Position numbers and translations under genes: made by a program. A stretch of DNA of 6,093 bases from Hyphomicrobiales bacterium (GTDB lineage Bacteria; Pseudomonadota; Alphaproteobacteria; Rhizobiales; Xanthobacteraceae): contig JAFKKQ010000291.1 of NCBI GenBank assembly GCA_017304505.1, forward strand, positions 1 through 6,093, written 5' to 3'. The notes under the pieces are model-generated. The model saw only the letters and a list, made by a program, of their open reading frames with translations, made no database searches and was not told the origin of the DNA. How positions within the stretch are numbered: the stretch's first letter is position 1; every line of letters begins with the position of its first letter. Of this stretch, positions 1 through 5,490 are shown piece after piece.

Positions 1-181
1 TGTTGGCATAGGCGAACGCGGCGCGGCCTGGCCGCACCTTCAGGAAGATCGCGCCCAGCACGCAGGTCACGGCCAGCCCGATGCCGGCGCGCCGCCACGA
101 CACCGCGCCACGGTTCTCGCTGATCGCCCATGCGAACGCGGTCAGGGCGACGACGCCCAGGCCCGATTGCAGCGCTTGCAT
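1..181 (-). CDS. Concentrative nucleoside transporter (CNT/NupC family), N-terminal part only
   Basis: The first 60 codons of a leftward gene; the rest lies outside the window. Translation starts MQALQSGLGVVALTAFAWAI and continues through a SENRGAVSWRR segment to a second hydrophobic stretch (about residues 33-48). This pattern (MQ-LQS, a first membrane helix, a polar SENR...W-R link, a second helix ending near LK) is typical of the N terminus of bacterial CNT-family nucleoside/cation symporters, inner-membrane proteins that import nucleosides with protons or sodium. The ATG at 181 is supported by GAGGG motifs just upstream on the minus strand, present twice because of a tandem repeat; the distal copy (191-195) has the better 9-nt spacing. 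The domain that binds substrate is not visible, so substrate preference cannot be judged. The gene diverges from the cyclophilin-like gene. Family assignment rests on the N terminus alone and is fairly but not fully secure. Confidence 0.75.
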   Translation of the reverse strand, partial: MQALQSGLGVVALTAFAWAISENRGAVSWRRAGIGLAVTCVLGAIFLKVRPGRAAFAYAN

Positions 182-257
182 GTCCCTCAGCCCTCAGCCC
201 GAATCTCGTGATGGCGCTATGATACGCTGAAGTCCGATGCAAATGCCGAGGTCCGCC
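182..257. promoter_or_regulatory. Divergent control region between transporter and cyclophilin-like gene
   Basis: This short gap must contain the start signals of two divergent genes. The only AT-rich patch, around 218-224, reads TATGAT on the plus strand (218-223) and TATCAT on the minus strand (219-224), each a 5/6 match to the -10 consensus TATAAT. Neither has a recognisable -35 element at 16-18 nt, so both are weak candidates, and overlapping -10 elements would make the two promoters mutually exclusive. No clear operator palindrome is visible. Confidence 0.3.
184..197. repeat. Tandem 7-bp repeat duplicating the transporter's ribosome binding site
   Basis: CCCTCAG occurs twice back to back (184-190 and 191-197). 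On the minus strand this reads CTGAGGG twice, giving two Shine-Dalgarno-like GAGGG motifs 2 nt and 9 nt before the transporter ATG. The distal copy is at the functional distance. Slippage at such a repeat would move or remove the ribosome binding site, but no evidence of variation exists within one sequence. Confidence 0.5.
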
Positions 258-629
258 GTGGCGAAGATCCGTTTCGATTTCGGGTCGCTTACCCTCGACG
301 CCGAACTTCTCGATACGCCGACCGCCAGGGCGATCGCGGCGGCGCTGCCGCTTCGGGCGGCAGCGCGGACCTGGGGCGAGGAGGTCTATTTCGACGTGCC
401 GGTGCGCGTGAAGCGGGAGGTCGATGCCCGCGCCGTGGTGACGCCGGGCGAGATCGCCTATTGGCCGGAAGGCCCGGCCATTGCCATCGGCTTCGGGCGC
501 ACGCCGATTTCCAGGGGCGGCGAGACGCGCCTCGCGAGCCCGTGCAACATCTTCGCGCGGGCGCTGGGCGACGTGAAGGCGCTCGCAGCGATCGGTGCCG
601 GAAGCGCAATCAAGGTCGAGAAGGTCTGA
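258..629 (+). CDS. Cyclophilin-like fold protein (TM1367-type)
   Basis: A 123-residue protein of the small cyclophilin-like family typified by Thermotoga TM1367. Visible family features are the N-terminal strand [16 protein letters not shown], the [12 protein letters not shown] segment, the [19 protein letters not shown] core and the FGRTPIS motif, followed by a C-terminal helix. The fold resembles peptidyl-prolyl isomerases, but the family lacks the full cyclophilin active site and its biochemical role is not established; I infer none. Start choice: GTG at 258 has a GAGG (248-251) 6 nt upstream and aligns with the expected N terminus of the family. An in-frame ATG at 237 (adding MQMPRSA) or at 243 is possible but has no good Shine-Dalgarno. 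The gene ends 4 nt before the oppositely directed reductase. Family assignment is confident, function is not. Confidence 0.85.
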   Translation: MAKIRFDFGSLTLDAELLDTPTARAIAAALPLRAAARTWGEEVYFDVPVRVKREVDARAVVTPGEIAYWPEGPAIAIGFGRTPISRGGETRLASPCNIFARALGDVKALAAIGAGSAIKVEKV

Positions 630-633
630 ACGG

Positions 634-1389
634 TCAGCCCCGCCCGACGAAGGGCATGCCGTTGGCCATCACCGTCATGAACAGCACGTTGGTGTCGAGG
701 GGAAGCCCTGCGATGTAGATCACCGCGCGTCCGACATCGTCGGCGCTCATGCGCGCCTCGACCATCGTGCGCCCGTCCGGCTGCAGCACGCCCTGGCCCT
801 GCACCATGCGCTCGGTGAGTGGTGTTGCGGCGTTGCCGATGTCGATCTGGCTGCACAGGATCGAGTCGTTGCGGCAGTCGAGCGCGGTCTGCTTGGTGAG
901 GCCGGTGACGGCGTGCTTGGTCGCGGTGTAGGCCACGGCGCGCGGTCGCGGCGTGTGTGCTGAGATCGAGCCGTTGTTGATGATGCGGCCGCCCTTGGGC
1001 GTCTGCGCCTTCATGATTTTGATGGCTTCCTGGGTGCAGACAAACATGCCGGTGAGGTTGGTATCGACGACTTTCTTCCAGGTTTCGAGCGGCAGTTCCT
1101 CCATCGGCACCGCGGGCGCGCCGATGCCGGCGTTGTTGAACAGGAGATCGAGCCGCCCGAACTCCGCCTTGACGCGGGCGAACAGCGCCTTGATCGAAGT
1201 GGGATCGCTGACATCGGTCGGCACGATGAGCACCCTGCCGGAGCCGGCTTCCTTCGCGGTTTCGGCGAGCTTTTCGGCGCGGCGACCGGCCAGCACCACG
1301 GCATAGCCGTCTTTCGCAAGCGCAAGCGAAACCGCCTTGCCGATGCCGGTGCCCGCGCCCGTTACGATTGCGACCTTCTGCGCTGCCAT
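634..1389 (-). CDS. Short-chain dehydrogenase/reductase (SDR), classical type
   Basis: A 251-residue classical SDR, a cytoplasmic NAD(P)-dependent oxidoreductase of unknown substrate. The Rossmann nucleotide motif TGAGTGIG is at residues 10-17, the NNAG motif at 85-88, and the catalytic tetrad is present as N111, S141, Y154 and K158 (YTATK). Two arginines after the second strand (GRR, R36-R37) favour NADP(H), by inference. Where most SDRs carry a PG-containing loop after the seventh strand, this one reads [10 protein letters not shown] (181-190), a recognisable variant in an SDR subgroup. The ATG at 1389 is chosen because it places the glycine motif at the standard position; the open frame continues upstream but would run into the neighbouring gene. 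A GGAGGA lies 14 nt upstream, rather far for a ribosome binding site. The gene converges on the cyclophilin-like gene and follows the GGDEF-EAL gene on the same strand after 214 nt, with a probable promoter of its own. Confidence 0.93.
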   Translation of the reverse strand: MAAQKVAIVTGAGTGIGKAVSLALAKDGYAVVLAGRRAEKLAETAKEAGSGRVLIVPTDVSDPTSIKALFARVKAEFGRLDLLFNNAGIGAPAVPMEELPLETWKKVVDTNLTGMFVCTQEAIKIMKAQTPKGGRIINNGSISAHTPRPRAVAYTATKHAVTGLTKQTALDCRNDSILCSQIDIGNAATPLTERMVQGQGVLQPDGRTMVEARMSADDVGRAVIYIAGLPLDTNVLFMTVMANGMPFVGRG

Positions 1390-1415
1390 GATGCGTCTAT
1401 CGTCCTCCGCTCTGT

Positions 1416-1458
1416 CGTTGCAGTCCGTATCGTAAGGCACTGCGCGCGCACTGCAACG
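1416..1458. repeat. Perfect 9-bp inverted repeat upstream of the SDR gene
   Basis: CGTTGCAGT (1416-1424) is matched by its exact reverse complement ACTGCAACG (1450-1458) with a 25-nt spacer. The arm centres are 34 bp apart, roughly three helical turns, so both arms could be contacted from the same face. Inside the repeat GCACTGC also occurs twice (1437-1443 and 1448-1454). The position, 27-69 nt upstream of the SDR start and around its candidate promoter, fits an operator for a dimeric or tetrameric regulator. No adjacent regulator gene is present. Confidence 0.5.
1429..1456 (-). promoter_or_regulatory. Candidate promoter of the SDR gene
   Basis: On the minus strand, TTGCAG (1451-1456) and TACGAT (1429-1434) are separated by 16 nt, resembling a weak sigma70-type promoter (3/6 and 4/6 consensus matches). 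Transcription would start near 1422, giving a leader of about 33 nt before the SDR ATG at 1389. The arms of a perfect inverted repeat bracket the -10 element and overlap the -35, which suggests a regulated promoter. Inferred from pattern only. Confidence 0.35.
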
Positions 1459-1473
1459 GCACGGCGAGTGCCG
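1457..1473 (-). other. Hairpin in the spacer downstream of the GGDEF-EAL gene
   Basis: CGGCAC (1457-1462) pairs perfectly with GTGCCG (1468-1473) around a 5-nt loop. On the minus-strand transcript it lies about 130 nt after the GGDEF-EAL stop and is followed by only two uridines, so it is not a canonical intrinsic terminator. It abuts the right arm of the 9-bp inverted repeat, sharing 2 nt with it. It may simply be part of the SDR control region. The rest of the 1474-1603 spacer shows no gene or clear signal. Confidence 0.3.
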
Positions 1474-1603
1474 GTCGTGGCTTCGTCCACAACAAGCGGC
1501 GCATGGGACTACGCGCGCCGGTGTTCGCACGTGTGTGGCGTCAATAGGTGGTCGCTGCCGCGTTGTGGCGAGCGCAGATGCGACGGCGGATTCCGAAAGA
1601 GCG

Positions 1604-3877
1604 TCAGGAGGCGAGGGCGGCGCGGGCATCGCCTTCGATGCTGCGATAGATGCCCGGGCCGGGCAGCGCCAGCCGTTCGCTGATCTCGGCCGGTTCGCAA
1701 GGGGTACCGAAACGGAAGCCCTGCATGCAGTGGACGCCGGCGGCGCGCAGGAACAGGTGCTGCTCGGCGGTTTCCACGCCTTCGGCGGTTACAGTCATGC
1801 CGAGGCCGCGACCCAGGCTGACGATGGCATGGACGATTGCCGCAGCGTCAGTCGCCTTTTCGATGCTAAGCACGAAACTGCGGTCGATCTTGAGCTTGTC
1901 GAACGGGAAACGGCGCAGGTAGAGCAGGCTCGAATAACCGGTGCCGAAATCGTCCAGCGCAAGCCGCACGCCGAGCGAGCGCAGGCGGTGCATTGCCGTT
2001 TCGGCGCTGTCGAGGTTGCCGAGCAGGGTGCTTTCGGTCAGTTCCAGCTCGAGCTGCGTCGGATCGAGACCCGTTTCCATGAGCGTTCGCTCGACCATAT
2101 TGACGAAATCGAGCCGGCGAAACTGCAGAGGAGAGACGTTCACTGAAACGGTGATCCCCGGCCATGCCTTACCCTCCAGACAGGCGCGCCGCAGCACGCG
2201 CATTCCCAGTTCGATGATGAGGCCGGAGTGTTCGGCGATCGGGATGAATTCCGCGGGTGAGACAAGTCCGCGCGTCGGATGCGGCCAGCGCGCCAGCGCC
2301 TCGACGCCCACGACCTTCTCGCCGCTCGCATTGAAGATCGGCTGATAGAGCACCTTGAGGCGATCGTTGTCGATAGCCTCGCGCAATTCCTGCTCGACCA
2401 GCTTCCGCTGGGACAGGTCGGCATCCATCACCTCGTCGTAGATGCAGGCGCGGTTGCGGCCCTCGTTCTTGGCGCGGTAAAGCGCCATGTCGGCATAACG
2501 CATGATGTCGGCGGCGCTGACGGTTCGCTTGTCGATGATGGCGATACCGATGCTGGCGCCAATCACGATGGTGTGCCCGTTGACCAGATACGGCGCGCAA
2601 AGTGCGGCGATGGCACGGCTTGCGATCTCTTGCAGGGCGGCAGGCTCCGCCGACGCAAAGGTAATGACGGCGAATTCGTCGCCGCCGAGCCGAGCCACAA
2701 GGTCGTCGTCGTGCATCGTGTGCGACAGCCGCAGTGTGACATTGCGGATCAACTCGTCGCCGACCGGATGCCCGAGCGTGTCGTTGACGTCCTTGAAGTG
2801 ATCGAGATCGATGTAGAAGACAGCGGCTGGCGGTCCGCCGTGCCGAACGCTCGTGATCGCAGCCTCCAGGCGCTCGCCAAAGAAATTGCGGTTGGGCAGT
2901 CCGCATAGCGGATCATGGAGGGCGAGGTATCGCAGTTGGTCTTCGCCCGAGGCGATGGCGGCTGCCGTGTGGCGCATGTATCGCATCACGAGGCCGGCCA
3001 GGAGCGCGAATCCGGCAAGTGCGATGCCGATGAACGGAATGACGGAATCGAGAATGGCCGCCCCAGGTTTCTCCGATGACCACACGAAGCGCGCGATCGG
3101 CTGATGCTGGCCGTCAGTGAATGCATAAGCGTTGTTGCCGGCGGTGACGGCCTCTCGGCCAGTGATCCGCAGGTTCGGGAGTTGCAGGCGGTCGCTGATG
3201 TTTGCCAGCAGTCTTCGTTCGACAAAACGGATTGCGAGGATCGCAGGTGCGGTTTTGGCTTTGCCCAGCGGTAACACAGCCACCACGCCGGGATGTCCGT
3301 CGACGTTGAGCAGCAGAACAGTTTCCGTGATGTCGCCTGGTTGCAGTGGGTCGGCACCGAGCAAGCGCGTGGAGCCAGCGGGCATGGAAGGCTTGCGGCC
3401 GCGCAGGAATTCGACAGCGGTTTGCAATTTCGGGGTCGCCGCTTGGGCCAGTTCGTTATCGGACCGCAACCGGCCGGGCTGCGAGTAAACCACCTCGCCA
3501 TTGGAGCCGATCACCACAACGAGGTTGTGGTCGCGCAATGGGCTGAGCCAGAACGTGAGCCGTTGTTGCAATCGCGCCGATCCCTGTGCGATGTCGTCGG
3601 CGCTGACCGCAGCGTTCGATAGCGCGACATTCTTGATCCGGAGCAGGGACCACTCGCCGAGATTGGTGATGGCGCGGGTCAGGAGCTGCCGCTCGCGGCC
3701 GAGCGCAACATCGTCGGCGCGCTGCGCCGATGTCAATGCCGCGACCACGATGCAAACGATAGCGACCGCCACGACTATGCCGAGCGGGACGAGCACGCCG
3801 AGGCGCGTTCGGTCCCACCCGGCCGGTTTTGGCGGGGTTTTCCCAACGCTCTGTTGGGAAGAAACTACACTCGTCAC
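1604..3877 (-). CDS. Membrane-bound GGDEF-EAL protein with CHASE4-like periplasmic sensor region
   Basis: A bifunctional-type cyclic di-GMP enzyme of about 757 residues, numbered from the chosen GTG. A short cytoplasmic N terminus leads to membrane helix 1 (about 26-48), a periplasmic region (about 50-277) resembling CHASE4 sensor domains, helix 2 (about 279-298), a GGDEF domain (about 313-481) and an EAL domain (about 495-735). The cyclase signature GGDEF is intact (398-402), as are metal- and substrate-site residues D357, N365 and D374. The primary inhibitory RxxD site reads HDDD (389-392), so feedback inhibition there is probably lost. The phosphodiesterase set appears complete: E526 of EAL, N580, E612, the [10 protein letters not shown] loop with D642-D643, K663, E699 and Q719. 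Both activities are therefore possible; the net direction cannot be read from sequence. Start choice: GTG at 3877 has GGAG 7 nt upstream. An in-frame TTG at 3892 adds five residues, but its GGAGG lies only 2 nt away. The gene diverges from the cinA-like gene. Confidence 0.95.
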   Translation of the reverse strand: MTSVVSSQQSVGKTPPKPAGWDRTRLGVLVPLGIVVAVAIVCIVVAALTSAQRADDVALGRERQLLTRAITNLGEWSLLRIKNVALSNAAVSADDIAQGSARLQQRLTFWLSPLRDHNLVVVIGSNGEVVYSQPGRLRSDNELAQAATPKLQTAVEFLRGRKPSMPAGSTRLLGADPLQPGDITETVLLLNVDGHPGVVAVLPLGKAKTAPAILAIRFVERRLLANISDRLQLPNLRITGREAVTAGNNAYAFTDGQHQPIARFVWSSEKPGAAILDSVIPFIGIALAGFALLAGLVMRYMRHTAAAIASGEDQLRYLALHDPLCGLPNRNFFGERLEAAITSVRHGGPPAAVFYIDLDHFKDVNDTLGHPVGDELIRNVTLRLSHTMHDDDLVARLGGDEFAVITFASAEPAALQEIASRAIAALCAPYLVNGHTIVIGASIGIAIIDKRTVSAADIMRYADMALYRAKNEGRNRACIYDEVMDADLSQRKLVEQELREAIDNDRLKVLYQPIFNASGEKVVGVEALARWPHPTRGLVSPAEFIPIAEHSGLIIELGMRVLRRACLEGKAWPGITVSVNVSPLQFRRLDFVNMVERTLMETGLDPTQLELELTESTLLGNLDSAETAMHRLRSLGVRLALDDFGTGYSSLLYLRRFPFDKLKIDRSFVLSIEKATDAAAIVHAIVSLGRGLGMTVTAEGVETAEQHLFLRAAGVHCMQGFRFGTPCEPAEISERLALPGPGIYRSIEGDARAALAS
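3840..3860. repeat. 8-bp perfect hairpin within the first codons of the GGDEF-EAL gene
   Basis: TTCCCAAC (3840-3847) and GTTGGGAA (3853-3860) are exact reverse complements around a 5-nt loop. The structure begins about 17 nt after the GTG start on the minus-strand mRNA and encodes part of the polar N-terminal tail (SQQSVGK). It could fold in the mRNA and affect early elongation or initiation, or serve as a protein-binding palindrome. There is no uridine run after it on either strand, so it is not a terminator. Confidence 0.45.
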
Positions 3878-3926
3878 TTTCTCGCTCCGCAACCCCTCCA
3901 GGGATACAGCAGATTAGGAATGAATA

Positions 3927-3955
3927 ATTGTAAATTGAATTGAGGACTGCCTCAG
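3927..3955 (-). promoter_or_regulatory. Candidate promoter of the GGDEF-EAL gene
   Basis: On the minus strand CTGAGG (3950-3955) and TACAAT (3927-3932) are 17 nt apart. TACAAT is a 5/6 match to the -10 consensus; the -35 matches only the TGA core. It lies in the most AT-rich patch of the window (about 3911-3942). The predicted start near 3920 gives a leader of roughly 43 nt to the GTG at 3877. A small palindrome TGAGG-actg-CCTCA (3941-3954) overlaps the -35 element and could be an operator half, though it is short. Confidence 0.4.
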
Positions 3956-3998
3956 GGTGGTGAGTCAGCACGGATCATCGCGCATTTCACCGCGTGGT

Positions 3999-4014
3999 GT
4001 TAACCCAGGGTAAA
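3999..4014 (-). promoter_or_regulatory. Near-consensus CtrA-type box in the divergent spacer
   Basis: The minus strand reads TTTA, seven bases, then TTAAC, one mismatch from the alphaproteobacterial CtrA consensus TTAA-N7-TTAAC. The core is also a near-palindrome on the plus strand (TTAACCCAGGGTAAA, centred at 4007). A further TTAACC on the minus strand (4017-4022), as TTAACCAA, resembles the CtrA half-site TTAACCAT. The box sits about 80-95 nt upstream of the predicted GGDEF-EAL transcription start and 110-125 nt upstream of the cinA-like ATG. Pattern match only; short AT-rich motifs can arise by chance. Confidence 0.35.
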
Positions 4015-4055
4015 TTGGTTAATGAAATTCAACCCGCTGTGCGCTAACGTTCCCA

Positions 4056-4061
4056 TATACA
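4056..4061 (+). promoter_or_regulatory. Possible -10 element for the cinA-like gene
   Basis: TATACA is a 4/6 match to the -10 consensus, about 64 nt before the cinA-like ATG. No convincing -35 element lies 16-18 nt upstream, so this is a weak candidate. It is the best rightward-facing match I found in the spacer. Confidence 0.2.
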
Positions 4062-4111
4062 AAGCCGCTACGATGCCGGATGGGGAAGACAGTCGGGGGT
4101 GGCCGTGAATC

Positions 4112-4116
4112 GGGAG
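4112..4116 (+). promoter_or_regulatory. Ribosome binding site deciding the cinA-like start
   Basis: GGGAG lies 8 nt before the ATG at 4125. This favours that start over the in-frame ATG at 4080, which would add 15 residues rich in glycine and polar residues, unlike the family's N terminus, and which lacks a Shine-Dalgarno motif. Confidence 0.7.
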
Positions 4117-4124
4117 AGACGTTG

Positions 4125-4892
4125 ATGAGTGACGCGCAGGGCGCGAAATCCGGGGTTGTGACCGCGGCTGTGCTGGTGATCGGGGATGAGATCCTGTCCG
4201 GGCGAACCAAGGACAAGAACATCGGTTACATCGCAGAATATCTGACCAATATCGGTATCGACACGCGCGAGGTCCGGGTGGTCCCCGACGTCGAGGCCGA
4301 AATCATTGCCGCGCTTGATGCGCTGCGTCACCGCTACACCTATGTCTTCACCACCGGCGGCATCGGGCCGACCCACGACGACATCACCGCCGATTGCGTC
4401 GCCAAGGCTTTTGGCGTGTCGATCGATGTCGATCCCCGCGCGCGAGCGATGCTGCTGACGCGGATTGCCGAGAAGGATTTGAACGAGGCGCGGTTGCGCA
4501 TGGCGCGTATCCCCCAGGGCGCGGACCTGATCGTGAACAAGGTGTCGAGCGCGCCGGGTTTCCGGATCGGCAACGTGCATGTGATGGCGGGTGTGCCGAC
4601 CATCATGCAGGCGATGCTCGATGAGGTTGCGCCGTCGCTGAAGACCGGCGTGAAGATGCTCTCGGAGTCGGTGCGCGCCGACTTGCGCGAAGGCGACATC
4701 GGTGGCCCGCTGGGCGAGATCGCCAAGGCGCACCCCGACGTGATGATCGGCAGCTATCCGTTTCAGGATGACGGCCGCCCCAACACCAACGTCGTGGTCC
4801 GCTCGCGCGATCCGGCCAAGCTCGCCGCCGCCAAGGCTGCTGTCGAGGACATGCTGGCGCGTGTCCGGGCCGGACTGCGGCAGACGGCTTGA
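4125..4892 (+). CDS. CinA N-terminal-domain protein (competence/damage-inducible protein A, MoCF-biosynthesis fold)
   Basis: A 255-residue protein of the COG1058 family, sharing the molybdopterin-binding (MoCF_biosynth) fold with MogA and MoeA. Visible motifs are the N-terminal strand [19 protein letters not shown] (14-32), the signature [11 protein letters not shown] (76-86), and the [24 protein letters not shown] region (142-165). The protein stops where full-length CinA would continue into the PncC-type nicotinamide-nucleotide deamidase domain; this single-domain form is common in alphaproteobacteria and I see no sign of truncation. Work on the family links this domain to ADP-ribose pyrophosphatase activity in pyridine nucleotide recycling; a direct role in competence or molybdopterin synthesis is not shown by this sequence. 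The motif-level match to the family is strong, the biochemical role uncertain. It is followed after 53 nt by gpt on the same strand, so the two are probably co-transcribed. Confidence 0.92.
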   Translation: MSDAQGAKSGVVTAAVLVIGDEILSGRTKDKNIGYIAEYLTNIGIDTREVRVVPDVEAEIIAALDALRHRYTYVFTTGGIGPTHDDITADCVAKAFGVSIDVDPRARAMLLTRIAEKDLNEARLRMARIPQGADLIVNKVSSAPGFRIGNVHVMAGVPTIMQAMLDEVAPSLKTGVKMLSESVRADLREGDIGGPLGEIAKAHPDVMIGSYPFQDDGRPNTNVVVRSRDPAKLAAAKAAVEDMLARVRAGLRQTA

Positions 4893-4945
4893 GCGGCAGG
4901 CAAGCGGGTGAACGGCGGGTGGGAAGCGGTGCAGGCGAGGGGCTG

Positions 4946-5464
4946 ATGATGGCGGAGCCGCAAGATCCAGCGCAGCCCGCGCAGCCGGTGAAGTCGTTTC
5001 CGGTTTCCTGGGATCAGTTTCATCGCGACGCGCGGGCGTTGGCATGGCGGCTTGCCAGCGCCGGCCCGTTCGAGGCCATCGTCGCCATCACGCGCGGCGG
5101 CCTGGTGCCCGCCGCCATCGTGGCGCGCGAGCTGAATGTGCGGCTGATCGAGACGGTGTGTGTCGCGAGCTATGACGACACGCGGCAAAGCGCGTTGCAA
5201 TTGCTCAAGGGCGTGGCGCCCTCCATCGTCGATCTTGGCGGCGCGGGTGTGCTGATCGTCGATGATCTCGTCGACACCGGAACGACCGCCAAGGTGGTGC
5301 GCGAGTTGTTGCCGGGGGCGCATTTCGCGACCGTCTACGCCAAGCCGATGGGTCGGCCGCTGGTCGATACTTTCATCACCGAAGTGTCGCAGGACACCTG
5401 GATTTACTTTCCGTGGGATACGGGGCTGGCCTTCCAACCGCCGATCCGCGAGGGTGGAGCCTGA
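4946..5464 (+). CDS. gpt: Xanthine-guanine phosphoribosyltransferase
   Basis: A 172-residue enzyme that joins xanthine, guanine or hypoxanthine to PRPP to make the nucleotide, a purine salvage step, usually at or near the inner membrane face. The residues read as an E. coli Gpt homologue: [16 protein letters not shown] (21-36), the [17 protein letters not shown] loop (47-63), the PRPP-binding motif [12 protein letters not shown] (105-116), [12 protein letters not shown] (132-143) and the base-binding tail [11 protein letters not shown] (150-160). It carries about 13 more N-terminal residues than E. coli Gpt, rich in Pro, Gln and Ala ([10 protein letters not shown]). Start choice: ATG at 4946 has GAGG (4937-4940) 5 nt upstream; the adjacent ATG at 4949, with 8-nt spacing, is equally plausible. 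A TTG at 4889 overlapping the previous stop is in frame but has no ribosome binding site. The gene ends in tandem stops, TGA then TAA. Confidence 0.95.
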   Translation: MMAEPQDPAQPAQPVKSFPVSWDQFHRDARALAWRLASAGPFEAIVAITRGGLVPAAIVARELNVRLIETVCVASYDDTRQSALQLLKGVAPSIVDLGGAGVLIVDDLVDTGTTAKVVRELLPGAHFATVYAKPMGRPLVDTFITEVSQDTWIYFPWDTGLAFQPPIREGGA

Positions 5465-5480
5465 TAAAACAATACCAAGG

Positions 5481-5485
5481 GGAGG
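5481..5485 (+). promoter_or_regulatory. Strong ribosome binding site of the solute-binding protein gene
   Basis: GGAGG inside the purine-rich run AAGGGGAGGGAA lies 5 nt before the ATG at 5491. It is the strongest Shine-Dalgarno in the window and fixes the start. The gap to gpt is only 26 nt and shows no promoter or terminator. Confidence 0.8.
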
Positions 5486-5490
5486 GAACG

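Noticed and set aside
1457..1473. Intrinsic terminator for the GGDEF-EAL transcript
   Set aside because: The stem is only 6 bp and is followed by two uridines rather than a run. I list it as a hairpin only.
1390..1629. N-terminal extension of the SDR by 80 codons
   Set aside because: The frame is open, but the extension overlaps the end of the GGDEF-EAL gene, has low-complexity composition, and would displace the Rossmann glycine motif from its usual place near residue 10.
1535..2146. A 203-codon plus-strand frame opposite the EAL domain
   Set aside because: Shadow frame produced by codon bias. The opposing EAL domain has all its catalytic residues.
2279..2908. A 209-codon plus-strand frame opposite the GGDEF-EAL gene
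   Set aside because: It lies entirely within the conserved GGDEF and EAL coding region on the other strand, has no recognisable motif, and no ribosome binding site or promoter stands out.
4889..4945. TTG start for gpt overlapping the stop of the cinA-like gene
   Set aside because: The four-base overlap hints at translational coupling, but there is no Shine-Dalgarno before the TTG and the added residues do not match the family. The ATG at 4946 has GAGG at a suitable distance.
4068..5045. A 325-codon open frame antisense to the cinA-like gene and the start of gpt
   Set aside because: It is rich in Arg, His, Asp and Gly with no recognisable domain. Long antisense frames are common opposite GC-rich genes, and both sense-strand genes match known families throughout.
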